Of a stretch of 64,000 nucleotides of DNA, positions 18,498 to 26,590 are shown piece by piece. Below the pieces are notes generated by a model. The model did not search any database, had not been told where the DNA came from, and saw only the letters and a program-made list of their open reading frames with translations. The translations under genes were made by a program, and so were the position numbers. The stretch's first letter is position 1; the number at the start of each line of letters is the position of its first letter. Source of the stretch: Candidatus Gastranaerophilales bacterium (lineage in GTDB: Bacteria > Cyanobacteriota > Vampirovibrionia > Gastranaerophilales > Gastranaerophilaceae); NCBI GenBank assembly GCA_947587615.1, contig CANPYC010000006.1, forward strand, positions 1 to 64,000. Reading direction: 5' to 3'.

Positions 18498-18731
18498 CTA
18501 TTTCCAACTGAACTTTTCGGGAACGGGGTCATAGCCTCCTTTATGATAAGGATGACATTTTGAAATTCTTTTAATTCCAAGCCAAACTCCTTTAATAACT
18601 CCGAAGCGCTCTATCGCCTGATATGTATAAAGCGAGCAGGTAGGCTCAAACCTGCAAACGCTCGGAGTAAACTTTGAAAAAAATCTGTATATTGAAATGA
18701 GTTTTAAAAAAATAATTTTAAATATATTCAT
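18498..18731 (-). CDS. yidD: Membrane protein insertion efficiency factor YidD
   Basis: Small membrane-associated factor helping YidC-dependent insertion. The family signature '[19 protein letters not shown]' and '[13 protein letters not shown]' are both present. Length 77 aa, typical. It is not next to rnpA/rpmH/yidC here, unlike in many bacteria. Confidence 0.93.
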   Translation of the reverse strand: MNIFKIIFLKLISIYRFFSKFTPSVCRFEPTCSLYTYQAIERFGVIKGVWLGIKRISKCHPYHKGGYDPVPEKFSWK

Positions 18732-18780
18732 TCCCTATCTCACCTTAAAAGTATTATATATCAAAAGCCGCAATAAAACA

Positions 18781-20310
18781 TTATGAATAAACATAAGGAG
18801 GCCCGTTTTTAATTTCTATCAAAATATTTTCCGCCAGTTCTTTTAATTCTTCTTTAGATTTACCCTTCTCGAGCTGAACAATAAAGTTATCAATCATTGG
18901 GTTAATTGCGCTCATTTTCTTGGATTTAAAGTTTCTAACTTCAATATCAACAAGTTCTTTTCTTAGCTCAAGCTCGTTTTTAGTGTTTTCTTTATGCACC
19001 ATAACCTCTTTAACTGCGTCTGCTGCCGATTTTACAAGATAACCCGTTGCGCTTATCGTACTAAAAGTTAAGAAAAGATATTTGTTGAATTTGCTCTCGG
19101 GATTTAATATCCAGTTATATAAATGTCCTCTGTCTTCATTGATATAACAGTAATATTGAATTTTTTCGCTTATACCGCCTAATGCCTCGGGTGCTTGAGC
19201 ATAAATTTGAGAATTTCTGATTTCCTTTATTGCGCTTTGAACTTCATCATCGCTTATACCTTTTATTTTTCTTAAATAGGTATCCATTGTCGTTTCTTTG
19301 GCATTAATACTTTTTAAGATATTTACCGTTTCTTTTATGGCTTTTTCTTTAGATGTATTTTCACCCGCCTTAATCAAGCTTGCTTTGATAATTTTATCTT
19401 CATATCTTTCTTTAAAGGTATCAAGATTTTTAAGGGTTTTATGATAATTTTTAATTAATGCGTATGATAAAGCGACCGTTGCTCCAACCATTCCTAATGC
19501 CATCAAAATATATAAAGGCTTTTTATTTTTATCTTCTTTTTGGTTTTCTTTGGCTTTTTTTTCTTGGTTAGCCTCTTGTTTTTGTTCTCCTTTAAAATTT
19601 AAAAATTTCTTAAAAGCCGTGTTTGAAAATTTGTCACTCAAAGTCTTTTTAAAATAATCCGTTGTATCTTTTAAAAGAGTGTTAACCGTATCCAATTTTC
19701 CTCTAAAAGCGTCTGTTTCAACCTCAATAAGACTTTGTTGATAATCTCTTTCAATATCATAAGTTTGCTTTTTTATCCAAACTTCCTTAAAGGCGTCTGT
19801 TGCGTTTTTTGCAGCCAGAGTTATTCCGCTCATCAAGGCAACACCAACCAATCCCAAAACATTTTTTGTATTCGGATCTCTAAGCGCTCTATACATTGCA
19901 AAATGCGGTTCTTCCATGATATTTATATTTCTTGCTAAATCATCGGGTCTTATAAGAATTTCATCTTTTGCCATTGAAGCCGAATATTTTTTTGCACAAA
20001 TGCTTATTGCGCCGACCGCTCCAATTATGGAAAGTGTGCCTATAACAACAGGTTTTAGAATATTTTTATAATTTAGCTCTTCTTTGGTTTCTTTTTCTTC
20101 TTTTTTTGTTTTAACTTCATCAGGTATTAAAAGGCTTTGAGAAATCCTGTCAAAATCATCAAGACTGCCAATCTCACGATTTTTAATGTAGTTATTTAAA
20201 AGAACACCTTTAAGGGTTTCATTATTTTGATTTTTGTTTTCGCCCGATTTAATTACGGGAGATTTTTGTTGGGGTTGTTTTCTTTTTATATCAAGCGGTG
20301 ATATGCTCAT
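18781..20310 (-). CDS. Lineage-specific membrane protein with internal duplication
   Basis: 509 aa, family not recognised. Four hydrophobic segments occur in two pairs: about 100-120 ('VVIGTLSIIGAVGAISI') with 'VLGLVGVALMSGITLA', and later 'ILMALGMVGATVALSYALI' with 'YLFLTFSTISATGYLV'. Each pair ends in a similar helix: 'NATDAFKEVWIKKQTYDIE' against 'SAADAVKEVMVHKENTKNE', so the protein is an internal duplication. The N-terminus is Lys/Gln-rich and polar. It lies 9 bp after the 20320-21021 gene, and both are probably controlled by the cobalamin-class riboswitch upstream. Function unknown. Confidence 0.75.
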   Translation of the reverse strand: MSISPLDIKRKQPQQKSPVIKSGENKNQNNETLKGVLLNNYIKNREIGSLDDFDRISQSLLIPDEVKTKKEEKETKEELNYKNILKPVVIGTLSIIGAVGAISICAKKYSASMAKDEILIRPDDLARNINIMEEPHFAMYRALRDPNTKNVLGLVGVALMSGITLAAKNATDAFKEVWIKKQTYDIERDYQQSLIEVETDAFRGKLDTVNTLLKDTTDYFKKTLSDKFSNTAFKKFLNFKGEQKQEANQEKKAKENQKEDKNKKPLYILMALGMVGATVALSYALIKNYHKTLKNLDTFKERYEDKIIKASLIKAGENTSKEKAIKETVNILKSINAKETTMDTYLRKIKGISDDEVQSAIKEIRNSQIYAQAPEALGGISEKIQYYCYINEDRGHLYNWILNPESKFNKYLFLTFSTISATGYLVKSAADAVKEVMVHKENTKNELELRKELVDIEVRNFKSKKMSAINPMIDNFIVQLEKGKSKEELKELAENILIEIKNGPPYVYS

Positions 20311-20319
20311 TTTTTTCCT

Positions 20320-21021
20320 TTAATTCTCTTTTTCTTCTTCAGCTTCTTTTTGCGATTTATCTTTTATTTTAAATATTCCTTTTAAAACTTTTTTCAGCTC
20401 TTTTGATTTAATTTTTTTCTTCTCTTCTTTTTCTTCTTCATCCTCTTCGCCTTGCGCAAAGAATGAAAGCAGGGTTTTCATTGCTTTTTTAACATTCTTT
20501 GTAAATGTTTCATTTATAAAGTTTTTAGCTTCTCCAAGTACGGCTGCTAATTTTTCACTTACTGAATTTACAAATTGATTTACATTTATAAAAAACCCCT
20601 GAATATTATTTATGAGCACGGGAAGTTTTGCAACTAAATTCATAATTGGTTGAATTATATTTTTAACAACAAATTTTATAGGGGCTTTTATTACTTGCGG
20701 TAAATTTTCAACGTTTTTCATAACGTTTTCAATATTTTTTTGAATTTTATCAAGTCCTTGTGTTATGCGATTTTCTAAAGACCTGACTTGCAGGTTTTCA
20801 AGTCTTTCAAGCTTAGCTTCAATTTTAGCATTCTGCGCAGCCTGAATTTTAATCCATGCCGCCATACACTCATTATAAGTCATCTCACCAGGCTTGCGGG
20901 GGGTGTTTCTGTCGGTTTTCCCGCCGCCACCCATACCGTTACAGATAGGACAAGCGCCAATAGGATATCCGTGCGGACATTTATTATTATTTTGAGTTCC
21001 TTGAATGAATGGTGCCGTCAA
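20320..21021 (-). CDS. Lineage-specific protein with CxHG/CPIC motif and amphipathic helices
   Basis: The track start is GTG at 21057, but GAGGAAG sits five bases before an in-frame TTG at 21021 and the region between belongs to the riboswitch expression platform, so I prefer TTG (233 aa, beginning MTAPFIQGTQ). Near the N-terminus is a probable zinc-binding 'CPHGYPIGACPICNG' followed by Gly-rich sequence. Then come helices with amphipathic character ('IKAPIKFVVKNIIQPIMNLV'), and a very charged Lys/Glu tail. Probably cytoplasmic or membrane-associated. First gene of a two-gene operon under the riboswitch; function unknown. Confidence 0.7.
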   Translation of the reverse strand: MTAPFIQGTQNNNKCPHGYPIGACPICNGMGGGGKTDRNTPRKPGEMTYNECMAAWIKIQAAQNAKIEAKLERLENLQVRSLENRITQGLDKIQKNIENVMKNVENLPQVIKAPIKFVVKNIIQPIMNLVAKLPVLINNIQGFFINVNQFVNSVSEKLAAVLGEAKNFINETFTKNVKKAMKTLLSFFAQGEEDEEEKEEKKKIKSKELKKVLKGIFKIKDKSQKEAEEEKEN

Positions 21022-21161
21022 ATTGCTTCCTCGTAATTTTCCGGGTCGCAATAGCACAATAAGAAGTTCAAAACGTCTTTGGAAATTCGCAAAATAACGT
21101 TTTCAGTATTCCGACTATACGGCTGCGACCCAGTCAGGGAATTTCACCCTTATTTCCTGTT
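21022..21161 (-). promoter_or_regulatory. Cobalamin-class riboswitch with SD-sequestering expression platform
   Basis: On the minus strand the core reads GGAAA, then 'GGGTGAAATTCCC', 'GACTGGGTCGCAGCCGTA', then 'TAGTCGGAATACTG'. This matches the conserved cobalamin riboswitch blocks (GGUGAAAnUCC, ACUGnnnCGCA, AGUCnGAAUACCUG) in a compact form. GGGTCGCA (21124-21131) is perfectly complementary to TGCGACCC (21043-21050), as expected for the L5-L13 kissing loop. CTTCTT (21061-21066) pairs with AGGAAG (21026-21031), which contains the Shine-Dalgarno of the downstream gene. This indicates translational control: ligand binding should hide the ribosome site. Confidence 0.8.
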
Positions 21162-21184
21162 TATGTTTATTTCTGTTTACGTTT

Positions 21185-21190
21185 ATTATA
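21185..21190 (-). promoter_or_regulatory. -10 box (TATAAT) upstream of the riboswitch
   Basis: A TATAAT lies on the minus strand about 25 nt upstream of the aptamer core. No convincing -35 at the usual spacing. An AT-rich helix flanking the aptamer (AATAAACGT with ACGTTATT) would overlap this box, so the start of transcription is uncertain. Confidence 0.4.
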
Positions 21191-21248
21191 TTAGCATAAA
21201 CAATAAAATTTGATAACAAATTTTCAAATGCTTATTGTTTTTTAGTAT

Positions 21249-21280
21249 TATAGCCTTTACCTTTAGCGGCAGAGGCTATA
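21249..21280. other. Inverted repeat, possible hairpin after the hydrogenase operon
   Basis: Perfect 8-bp arms TATAGCCT/AGGCTATA with a 16-nt loop lie 31 bp downstream of the stop of the last hydrogenase-like gene. No U-tract follows on either strand, so it is a poor intrinsic terminator. It may still end or stabilise the operon transcript. Confidence 0.35.
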
Positions 21281-21310
21281 GACAAATTTTAATTATATTA
21301 ATTTTATTTT

Positions 21311-22078
21311 TTACTTTTTTCTTATAAAGTCTAAAACTGCATTGATAAATGTTAAAGGATGTACGGGACATCCGGGGATGTATAAATCAACTTTATATTT
21401 TTGCAAAAATTCACGATTTATCTCGCTTGCTTCTTGATATACGCCGCCCGATATTGCGCAAGCTCCGCAAAGTATTACTATTCTTGGCTCAGGGGTTGAT
21501 TTATAGCAATCTTCCAAAGCATAAGCCATATTTTTTGTAATCGGACCCGTTACAACAATTCCATCAGCATGACGAGGTGAAGCTACAAAATCTATTCCAA
21601 ATCTTCCCATGTCAAAATTAGCGTTTGAGCAGGCATTAAGCTCCATCTCACAGCTGTTGCAGCCGCCTGCCGATACTTGTCTGAATTTAATTGAGCGATT
21701 ATAGATTGAATAAATTTCTTTTCTTACTTCAATTGCTTTTTTATGATAATCTTCAGGGGTTGTTCCATCAAGCACAACAAGCTTTTCAAGTTTATCCGCT
21801 CCTAATTTATAATAATTTGAAAAGTGTATTGCGCCGCTGCAGTTGTTTTTGCATATTCTTTCACATGCCCCGCAAAAAGTACATTTTCCAAGGTCAATTT
21901 TTAAAGGGTTTGTTGATATAGCGCCAGTCGGGCAAATATTAGCACAAGCATTGCAATTTTTGCATTTTGAATTGTCAAGCTCGGGTAAACCCCTGAATTG
22001 GCTTCTCATTGCTGCATTTTTTATATCAGGTATAAATTGATTTTTTTGAGTTAATTTCATTTTCAACGTATCAAACAT
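21311..22078 (-). CDS. Hydrogenase-4-like small subunit fused to a 2[4Fe-4S] ferredoxin
   Basis: The N-terminal third has two 4Fe-4S motifs ('CKNCNACANICPTGAI' and 'CTFCGACERICKNNCSGAI'), like HyfH/NuoI. The rest is a HyfI/NuoB-type domain with the proximal-cluster cysteines present in 'GGCNSCEME', 'CGACAISGG' and 'PGCPVHP'. At 255 aa it is effectively a fusion of HyfH-like and HyfI-like parts. It would carry electrons in the peripheral arm of the membrane complex encoded upstream. Last gene of the six-gene operon, 18 bp after the large subunit. Confidence 0.85.
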   Translation of the reverse strand: MFDTLKMKLTQKNQFIPDIKNAAMRSQFRGLPELDNSKCKNCNACANICPTGAISTNPLKIDLGKCTFCGACERICKNNCSGAIHFSNYYKLGADKLEKLVVLDGTTPEDYHKKAIEVRKEIYSIYNRSIKFRQVSAGGCNSCEMELNACSNANFDMGRFGIDFVASPRHADGIVVTGPITKNMAYALEDCYKSTPEPRIVILCGACAISGGVYQEASEINREFLQKYKVDLYIPGCPVHPLTFINAVLDFIRKK

Positions 22079-22096
22079 ATTTTATTTTCCTTTGAA

Positions 22097-23548
22097 TTAT
22101 AAATCAAAACCGCAGTAAGAAAGGTCAAAACCTTTGTTACACAACGGAAAATCTGATACACCGTTGTTTCTTACCGCCATAGCTAAACCAAACCAGTTAT
22201 TAAAAGACGGGTCTTTAATTTTATAACGAGAAAGCTTGCCTTCTCCATCCGTTGTTGCAATATGAACAACTTCACCTCTCCAACCTTCAACAATGCTCAG
22301 CGCAAAGCTGTCCGGAATAAATTTTTTAGGTTCAAGATATAGTGCGTCAGCTCTTCTTTCTTCCATTTTTTTAAGTAATTTTTTAACAAAACGAATAGAA
22401 TCTTTAACTTCTCTATATCTTATACTAAATCTTGAATAAGCGTCATTTGTTGCTTTAAAAGGCTTCTTTTCAAGGTCTTTATAAAATTCATCACAAAAAT
22501 CAAATCTTGAATCAAGTTCAATTCCGCAAGAGCGACCTATCATTCCGACCAAATTAAGCTCAAGCGCCGTATCTTTTGATACAACCCCTGTTTTTTCAAG
22601 TCTTGACATAACGGTAGAACTCTTTAGCGCTGCTTTGGTCATTTTATTAACGGTATCTTTAACTTGAGAAAGCATTGAGATAATCTTATCAGACATTTTT
22701 TCATCTATATCAAAGTTAACCCCGCCAACGGTTATTAAGCCTTTACCAAATCTGCTTCCTGATATTTCAAGCATAGTGTTAATTACAAGAGTTCTTGTAA
22801 CCGCATAAACTTCTTTACCCATTAAATAGGCAATATCACCCAAAATTGCGCCCATATCGCCTATGTGTATTGCAATTCTTTCCATTTCAAGAGCAATTCT
22901 TCTAATCAACTTTGCTTTTGTTGAAATTACGCTCTCGCCAAGGCTTTCCATAACTTGAGAATAAGCCATGTTGTATGCTATTGTGCTATCTCCGCAGATT
23001 GATTCTGCCAGTTGGTTTGAAGGTTTTTTAACCATTAAATCTTCAACACCTCTGTGTTGATATCCGAGCATAATTTCTAAGTTATAGACTTTTTCTCCGG
23101 AGCACATAAATCTAAAATGCCCCGGCTCAATTACCCCCGCATGAATTGGCCCAACAGCTACTTGGTGAGTTTGTTCACCTTCCATCTTAAAAAATTCATA
23201 GCTGTCGAGATTTTTTCTGACAGGTTTAAGCCAAGGATGTCCTTTTGGAAGAATACCGAATTGTTCATAAAATTCACGCTCAAACATGTGATATTGATGA
23301 TTTTCTTTTGTAATTGAGTCGTATTCTTTTAAATTTTTATCAATTAAAGCAGAGCTTACTAAAATTTCACCTTTTTCATCATCGGCAAGCGCTGTATACA
23401 ATTTAATCTTATCGCCCCAATCGCTTCCAAAAAAAGCCAGAGGACGAAGATTGCTTATTGCGAGCTGTTCTTTTAAAGAATTAAATTCAACTGTCGGGAT
23501 ATCAGAGATATTTATTCGTTGATTATTTTTAATTGCTATATAGTTCAT
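22097..23548 (-). CDS. Hydrogenase-4-like large subunit lacking most NiFe ligands (Ehr-type)
   Basis: The N-terminal NuoC-like 30-kDa domain ('MFEREFYEQFGILPKGHP') is fused to a HycE/NuoD-like domain ('GYQHRGVEDLM'). The first NiFe motif, CGIC in HycE, reads CGDS in 'ESICGDSTIAYNMAY'. The second, DPCYSC in HycE, reads DLSYCG at the extreme C-terminus, and there is no C-terminal maturation extension. Only one of four ligand positions is Cys, so a NiFe centre is unlikely. The family fit is energy-converting hydrogenase-related (Ehr) complexes. The redox substrate is unknown. Confidence 0.85.
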   Translation of the reverse strand: MNYIAIKNNQRINISDIPTVEFNSLKEQLAISNLRPLAFFGSDWGDKIKLYTALADDEKGEILVSSALIDKNLKEYDSITKENHQYHMFEREFYEQFGILPKGHPWLKPVRKNLDSYEFFKMEGEQTHQVAVGPIHAGVIEPGHFRFMCSGEKVYNLEIMLGYQHRGVEDLMVKKPSNQLAESICGDSTIAYNMAYSQVMESLGESVISTKAKLIRRIALEMERIAIHIGDMGAILGDIAYLMGKEVYAVTRTLVINTMLEISGSRFGKGLITVGGVNFDIDEKMSDKIISMLSQVKDTVNKMTKAALKSSTVMSRLEKTGVVSKDTALELNLVGMIGRSCGIELDSRFDFCDEFYKDLEKKPFKATNDAYSRFSIRYREVKDSIRFVKKLLKKMEERRADALYLEPKKFIPDSFALSIVEGWRGEVVHIATTDGEGKLSRYKIKDPSFNNWFGLAMAVRNNGVSDFPLCNKGFDLSYCGFDL

Positions 23549-23558
23549 TTTATTCTCC

Positions 23559-24992
23559 TTAACCCATTATTGTTGTTCTAATCATAATATCTAAAAACTT
23601 AGGAATATAAACCCCTAAAACAAATGCAATTGTAAGTAAAGCCATTTGAGGAATGTACATTGAAGGGGTAATTTTGTTCAAATTAGCCTTGGCTTTTTCA
23701 AAACGTTCTTCGTTCTTTTGTCCGAATACCATTTTAATAACAACTTTTGCCATTGCAAAAAGTATTATTGTTAAAAGAATTAAAAACAGAGCACAAAGTA
23801 TATAGTGTCTTTGAATTAAAAGCGTTTGAACAATGAAAAACTCGCTTAAAAATAAAATGCTTGGAGGAAAAGCGCAAATACCAAGGAAAGAAACTATCCA
23901 AAGCCATGATGTCTTTTTATCCAAATCGCCAAGTGCTCTTATTGATTTAATCTTTTTGGTTTTAAACAGTTCTAAAATATTGCCCGATGTCATAAAGAAC
24001 GAAGCTTTAATTAAAGAATGACCGATTAAATGAAGAACCATTGCAAAATACGCAACTCCACCCAGAGAAGCCGCTATTGCCAAAATTCCCATATTTTCAA
24101 TTGAAGAATAAGCAAGCATTCTTTTATAGTTTGTTGTTCTGTATAAAAATACGCTTGTTACAAATAACGATAAAAAGCCCATCGTCATAAGCATTGTTCG
24201 AGCGCAAAATATGCAATTAGCTAAAAGCATAATTTTATAAATATTTAAAATAACCAAAAAAGCACAGTTTAATAATGTTGCTGATAACAAAGCGCTAATC
24301 GGGCTTGGTGCTTGAGAGTGAGCGTCAGGCAACCAGAAGTGAACGGGAGCTAAGCCCATTTTTGTACCTATACCGAAAAGAATGAAAACAAAAGAAACAT
24401 TCAACCAAAAATGATTGAAATTTGCTGCATTTGCCATCATATCTTCGTAGTTTAGAGAATTTAAGTTGCCCGTTGCAATTGTCAGAAGAATAATTCCCAC
24501 AAACGCTAAAGCAATCCCGATTGAACAAATAAAAACATATTTCCAAGCCGCTTCAATAGAGTGTTTGGTTTTATTAAAGTAAATTAAATAAGCGGAAGCT
24601 AATGTCGTTCCTTCAATAAATATCCAAGCTAAACCCAGGTTATCGGCTAAAATACTTCCTGTCATTGATATTACAAAAATTAAAAGCATTACAAAGTAGT
24701 GCATCATTTTTTTGTTATCAAATTCCAAAGCTAAATTTCTTGAATAGCCGATATTGTAAATTGATACAGCCAAAAATACTACTGATAATATAATATAGAA
24801 AATTATATTTGAAGAATTAAGGTTAAAATATTGATTATTCAACATTATATCAGGGCGAATAAAATATATTGCACCCAATGAAGCGTGTAAAATTGCATAA
24901 AGAAGAGTAAAAATATTATTTAATTTGTTGTTTTTTATAAAAAACGCAAGTATGCAAAAAATTATAGGTATTATAAAAACTAAACTAATCAT
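23559..24992 (-). CDS. hyfF: Antiporter-like membrane subunit (HyfF/NuoN-like)
   Basis: A polytopic protein of 477 aa with about 13-14 predicted membrane helices and the proton-channel signature of complex I antiporter subunits: 'LGLAWIFIEGTTLASAYLI' (Glu helix) and 'LPDAHSQAPSPISALLSA' (Lys/His helix). It probably couples electron flow in the peripheral arm to ion pumping. It overlaps hyfE by 8 bp. Confidence 0.85.
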   Translation of the reverse strand: MISLVFIIPIIFCILAFFIKNNKLNNIFTLLYAILHASLGAIYFIRPDIMLNNQYFNLNSSNIIFYIILSVVFLAVSIYNIGYSRNLALEFDNKKMMHYFVMLLIFVISMTGSILADNLGLAWIFIEGTTLASAYLIYFNKTKHSIEAAWKYVFICSIGIALAFVGIILLTIATGNLNSLNYEDMMANAANFNHFWLNVSFVFILFGIGTKMGLAPVHFWLPDAHSQAPSPISALLSATLLNCAFLVILNIYKIMLLANCIFCARTMLMTMGFLSLFVTSVFLYRTTNYKRMLAYSSIENMGILAIAASLGGVAYFAMVLHLIGHSLIKASFFMTSGNILELFKTKKIKSIRALGDLDKKTSWLWIVSFLGICAFPPSILFLSEFFIVQTLLIQRHYILCALFLILLTIILFAMAKVVIKMVFGQKNEERFEKAKANLNKITPSMYIPQMALLTIAFVLGVYIPKFLDIMIRTTIMG

Positions 24993-25644
24993 TGTCGCAG
25001 TCCTTTAAATCAGATAAGTGAGTAACTTCCATATCGCCTAATTCAGTGTTAATTTCAGAAACAAACAGTCCTAAGATATAAATTGCAATAAATACATCCA
25101 ATAAAACACCGATATTAACAAGCATTGGCATTTCTTTTGCAACGGATAGCGATAAAAGAAAAATACCGTTTTCCATTGTTATAAACTCAATAACATTTGA
25201 TAAAATTTTATGTTTAATTGTAATAAGCCAAAGACTTATAATTATTGTTGAAAGAGCAATACCAAAGCAAATCGGGTTAATCATTGACAGGGAAGGAATA
25301 TCAACAACGGATATCATAAAACCGCCAAACAGTATTAAACTTGAAATTAAAAGGCAGTAAAAATGAGCGATGTTTGCGTCCGTATCACGATTTGAATGAG
25401 TTTTTTTAACAACTTTATTTAAAAATAAAGGAATTAAAATTGCTTTAACAATTAATGTTTCAACCGTTAAGAAAGTTATTGCAACTAAGGGCATGTGAGA
25501 AAAACCCATTGCACAAATTAAGAAAAGTAAAATTCCTTGAATCATAACGATTTTAACGTGTGCTATTAATCTACTTGTTGTAGATAAATAAAGCATTGTA
25601 AGACCAAAAAGTATTATTAAACCATTTACCATACTACACTCCAA
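24985..25644 (-). CDS. hyfE: Hydrogenase-4 component E-like membrane protein
   Basis: 219 aa with about seven hydrophobic helices and the HyfE-like motif 'MPLVAITFLTVETLIVKAIL' (Glu and Lys in membrane helices, as in NuoK-related proteins). The C-terminal tail is acidic. It lies between hyfC and hyfF with overlaps on both sides (11 and 8 bp), which supports joint translation. Confidence 0.82.
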   Translation of the reverse strand: MECSMVNGLIILFGLTMLYLSTTSRLIAHVKIVMIQGILLFLICAMGFSHMPLVAITFLTVETLIVKAILIPLFLNKVVKKTHSNRDTDANIAHFYCLLISSLILFGGFMISVVDIPSLSMINPICFGIALSTIIISLWLITIKHKILSNVIEFITMENGIFLLSLSVAKEMPMLVNIGVLLDVFIAIYILGLFVSEINTELGDMEVTHLSDLKDCDND

Positions 25645-26563
25645 ACATTTTAACGGCTGCTAAGGAAGCTACAACAAGAGCAAATGAGCACATAACAAAT
25701 ATAAATTCAAACACATGGCTCATTCTAAATCTTGCTATGCCTGATTCAAGCGTACCTATTATAAGAGCTAAAACAAAAATAATTAAGAGAAATAATGCGC
25801 CGGATAAAGCTAAAGACAGGTCATTGGGAATAATAAAATTAGCAATTAAGCCCATTAAAATCACCATCTTTATACCGTTTGCCCAAGTGCAAAGCGCTAA
25901 ATCAACCCCTGAATTATCAAGTATCATAACTTCGTGTATCATTGTTAATTCCAAGTGCGTTGTAGGGTCGTCAACAGGAACTCTTGAGCATTCGCTCAAA
26001 AGCATAACTAATAGTGCTATAACAGCTATAATAGTAATCAAAACCCCGAAACTTCCCCAATTTTGTACTAAATTTGTTATTGAAGAAAAGTTATAATTTC
26101 CGCTAAGAGCTATTGTTGAAGCAAGAATAATAAAGAAAGCCGGTTCAATTATTGTTGTAAAACAAGCTTCTCTGCTTGCCCCCATGCCTTCAAAACTGCT
26201 TCCCGTATCCATTGCGCCAACAAGAGCAAAGAATTTTCCAAAACCCAAAACATAAGAAAATATTATAAATGCAGCTTCAACATCAACTATACTTACCCCT
26301 TTAATCATTGGAGCAAATAGACCCGCACACAGTGTTGTTGTTAAAACAACAATCGGAGCAATGCTAAATATCCATGATGTTGTTGTACTTATAACACGTC
26401 TTTTTTTGAATAATCTTAAAAAATCCCACAATGGCTGCATTATGGATACGCCATATCTTCCGCCCCAAAAGGCTTTTGTTTTTTTAATTATCCCGATTAC
26501 AAAAAACGGAGCAATTAAAAGGATTATAAAATTAACAATTGATATTAATAAATTATTTTCCAT
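25634..26563 (-). CDS. hyfC: Hydrogenase-4 component C-like/NuoH-like membrane subunit
   Basis: 309 aa and eight likely helices; HyfC/HycD family. The conserved loops 'GGRYGVSIMQPLWDFLRLFK' and 'SRVPVDDPTTHLELTMIHE' correspond to the NuoH quinone-chamber region that contacts the peripheral arm. It lies 27 bp downstream of the hyfB-like gene. Confidence 0.88.
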   Translation of the reverse strand: MENNLLISIVNFIILLIAPFFVIGIIKKTKAFWGGRYGVSIMQPLWDFLRLFKKRRVISTTTSWIFSIAPIVVLTTTLCAGLFAPMIKGVSIVDVEAAFIIFSYVLGFGKFFALVGAMDTGSSFEGMGASREACFTTIIEPAFFIILASTIALSGNYNFSSITNLVQNWGSFGVLITIIAVIALLVMLLSECSRVPVDDPTTHLELTMIHEVMILDNSGVDLALCTWANGIKMVILMGLIANFIIPNDLSLALSGALFLLIIFVLALIIGTLESGIARFRMSHVFEFIFVMCSFALVVASLAAVKMFGV

Positions 26564-26590
26564 TTTTTCTTTTCCACTTCGTTTAATATA

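Noticed and set aside
21249-21280. Intrinsic terminator of the hydrogenase-like operon
   Set aside because: Good 8-bp inverted repeat but no U-tract on either strand; kept only as a hairpin of unknown role.
22097-23548. Functional group 4 NiFe hydrogenase (formate hydrogenlyase-like)
   Set aside because: Three of four NiFe-binding cysteine positions are replaced and no maturation tail or formate dehydrogenase subunit is present.
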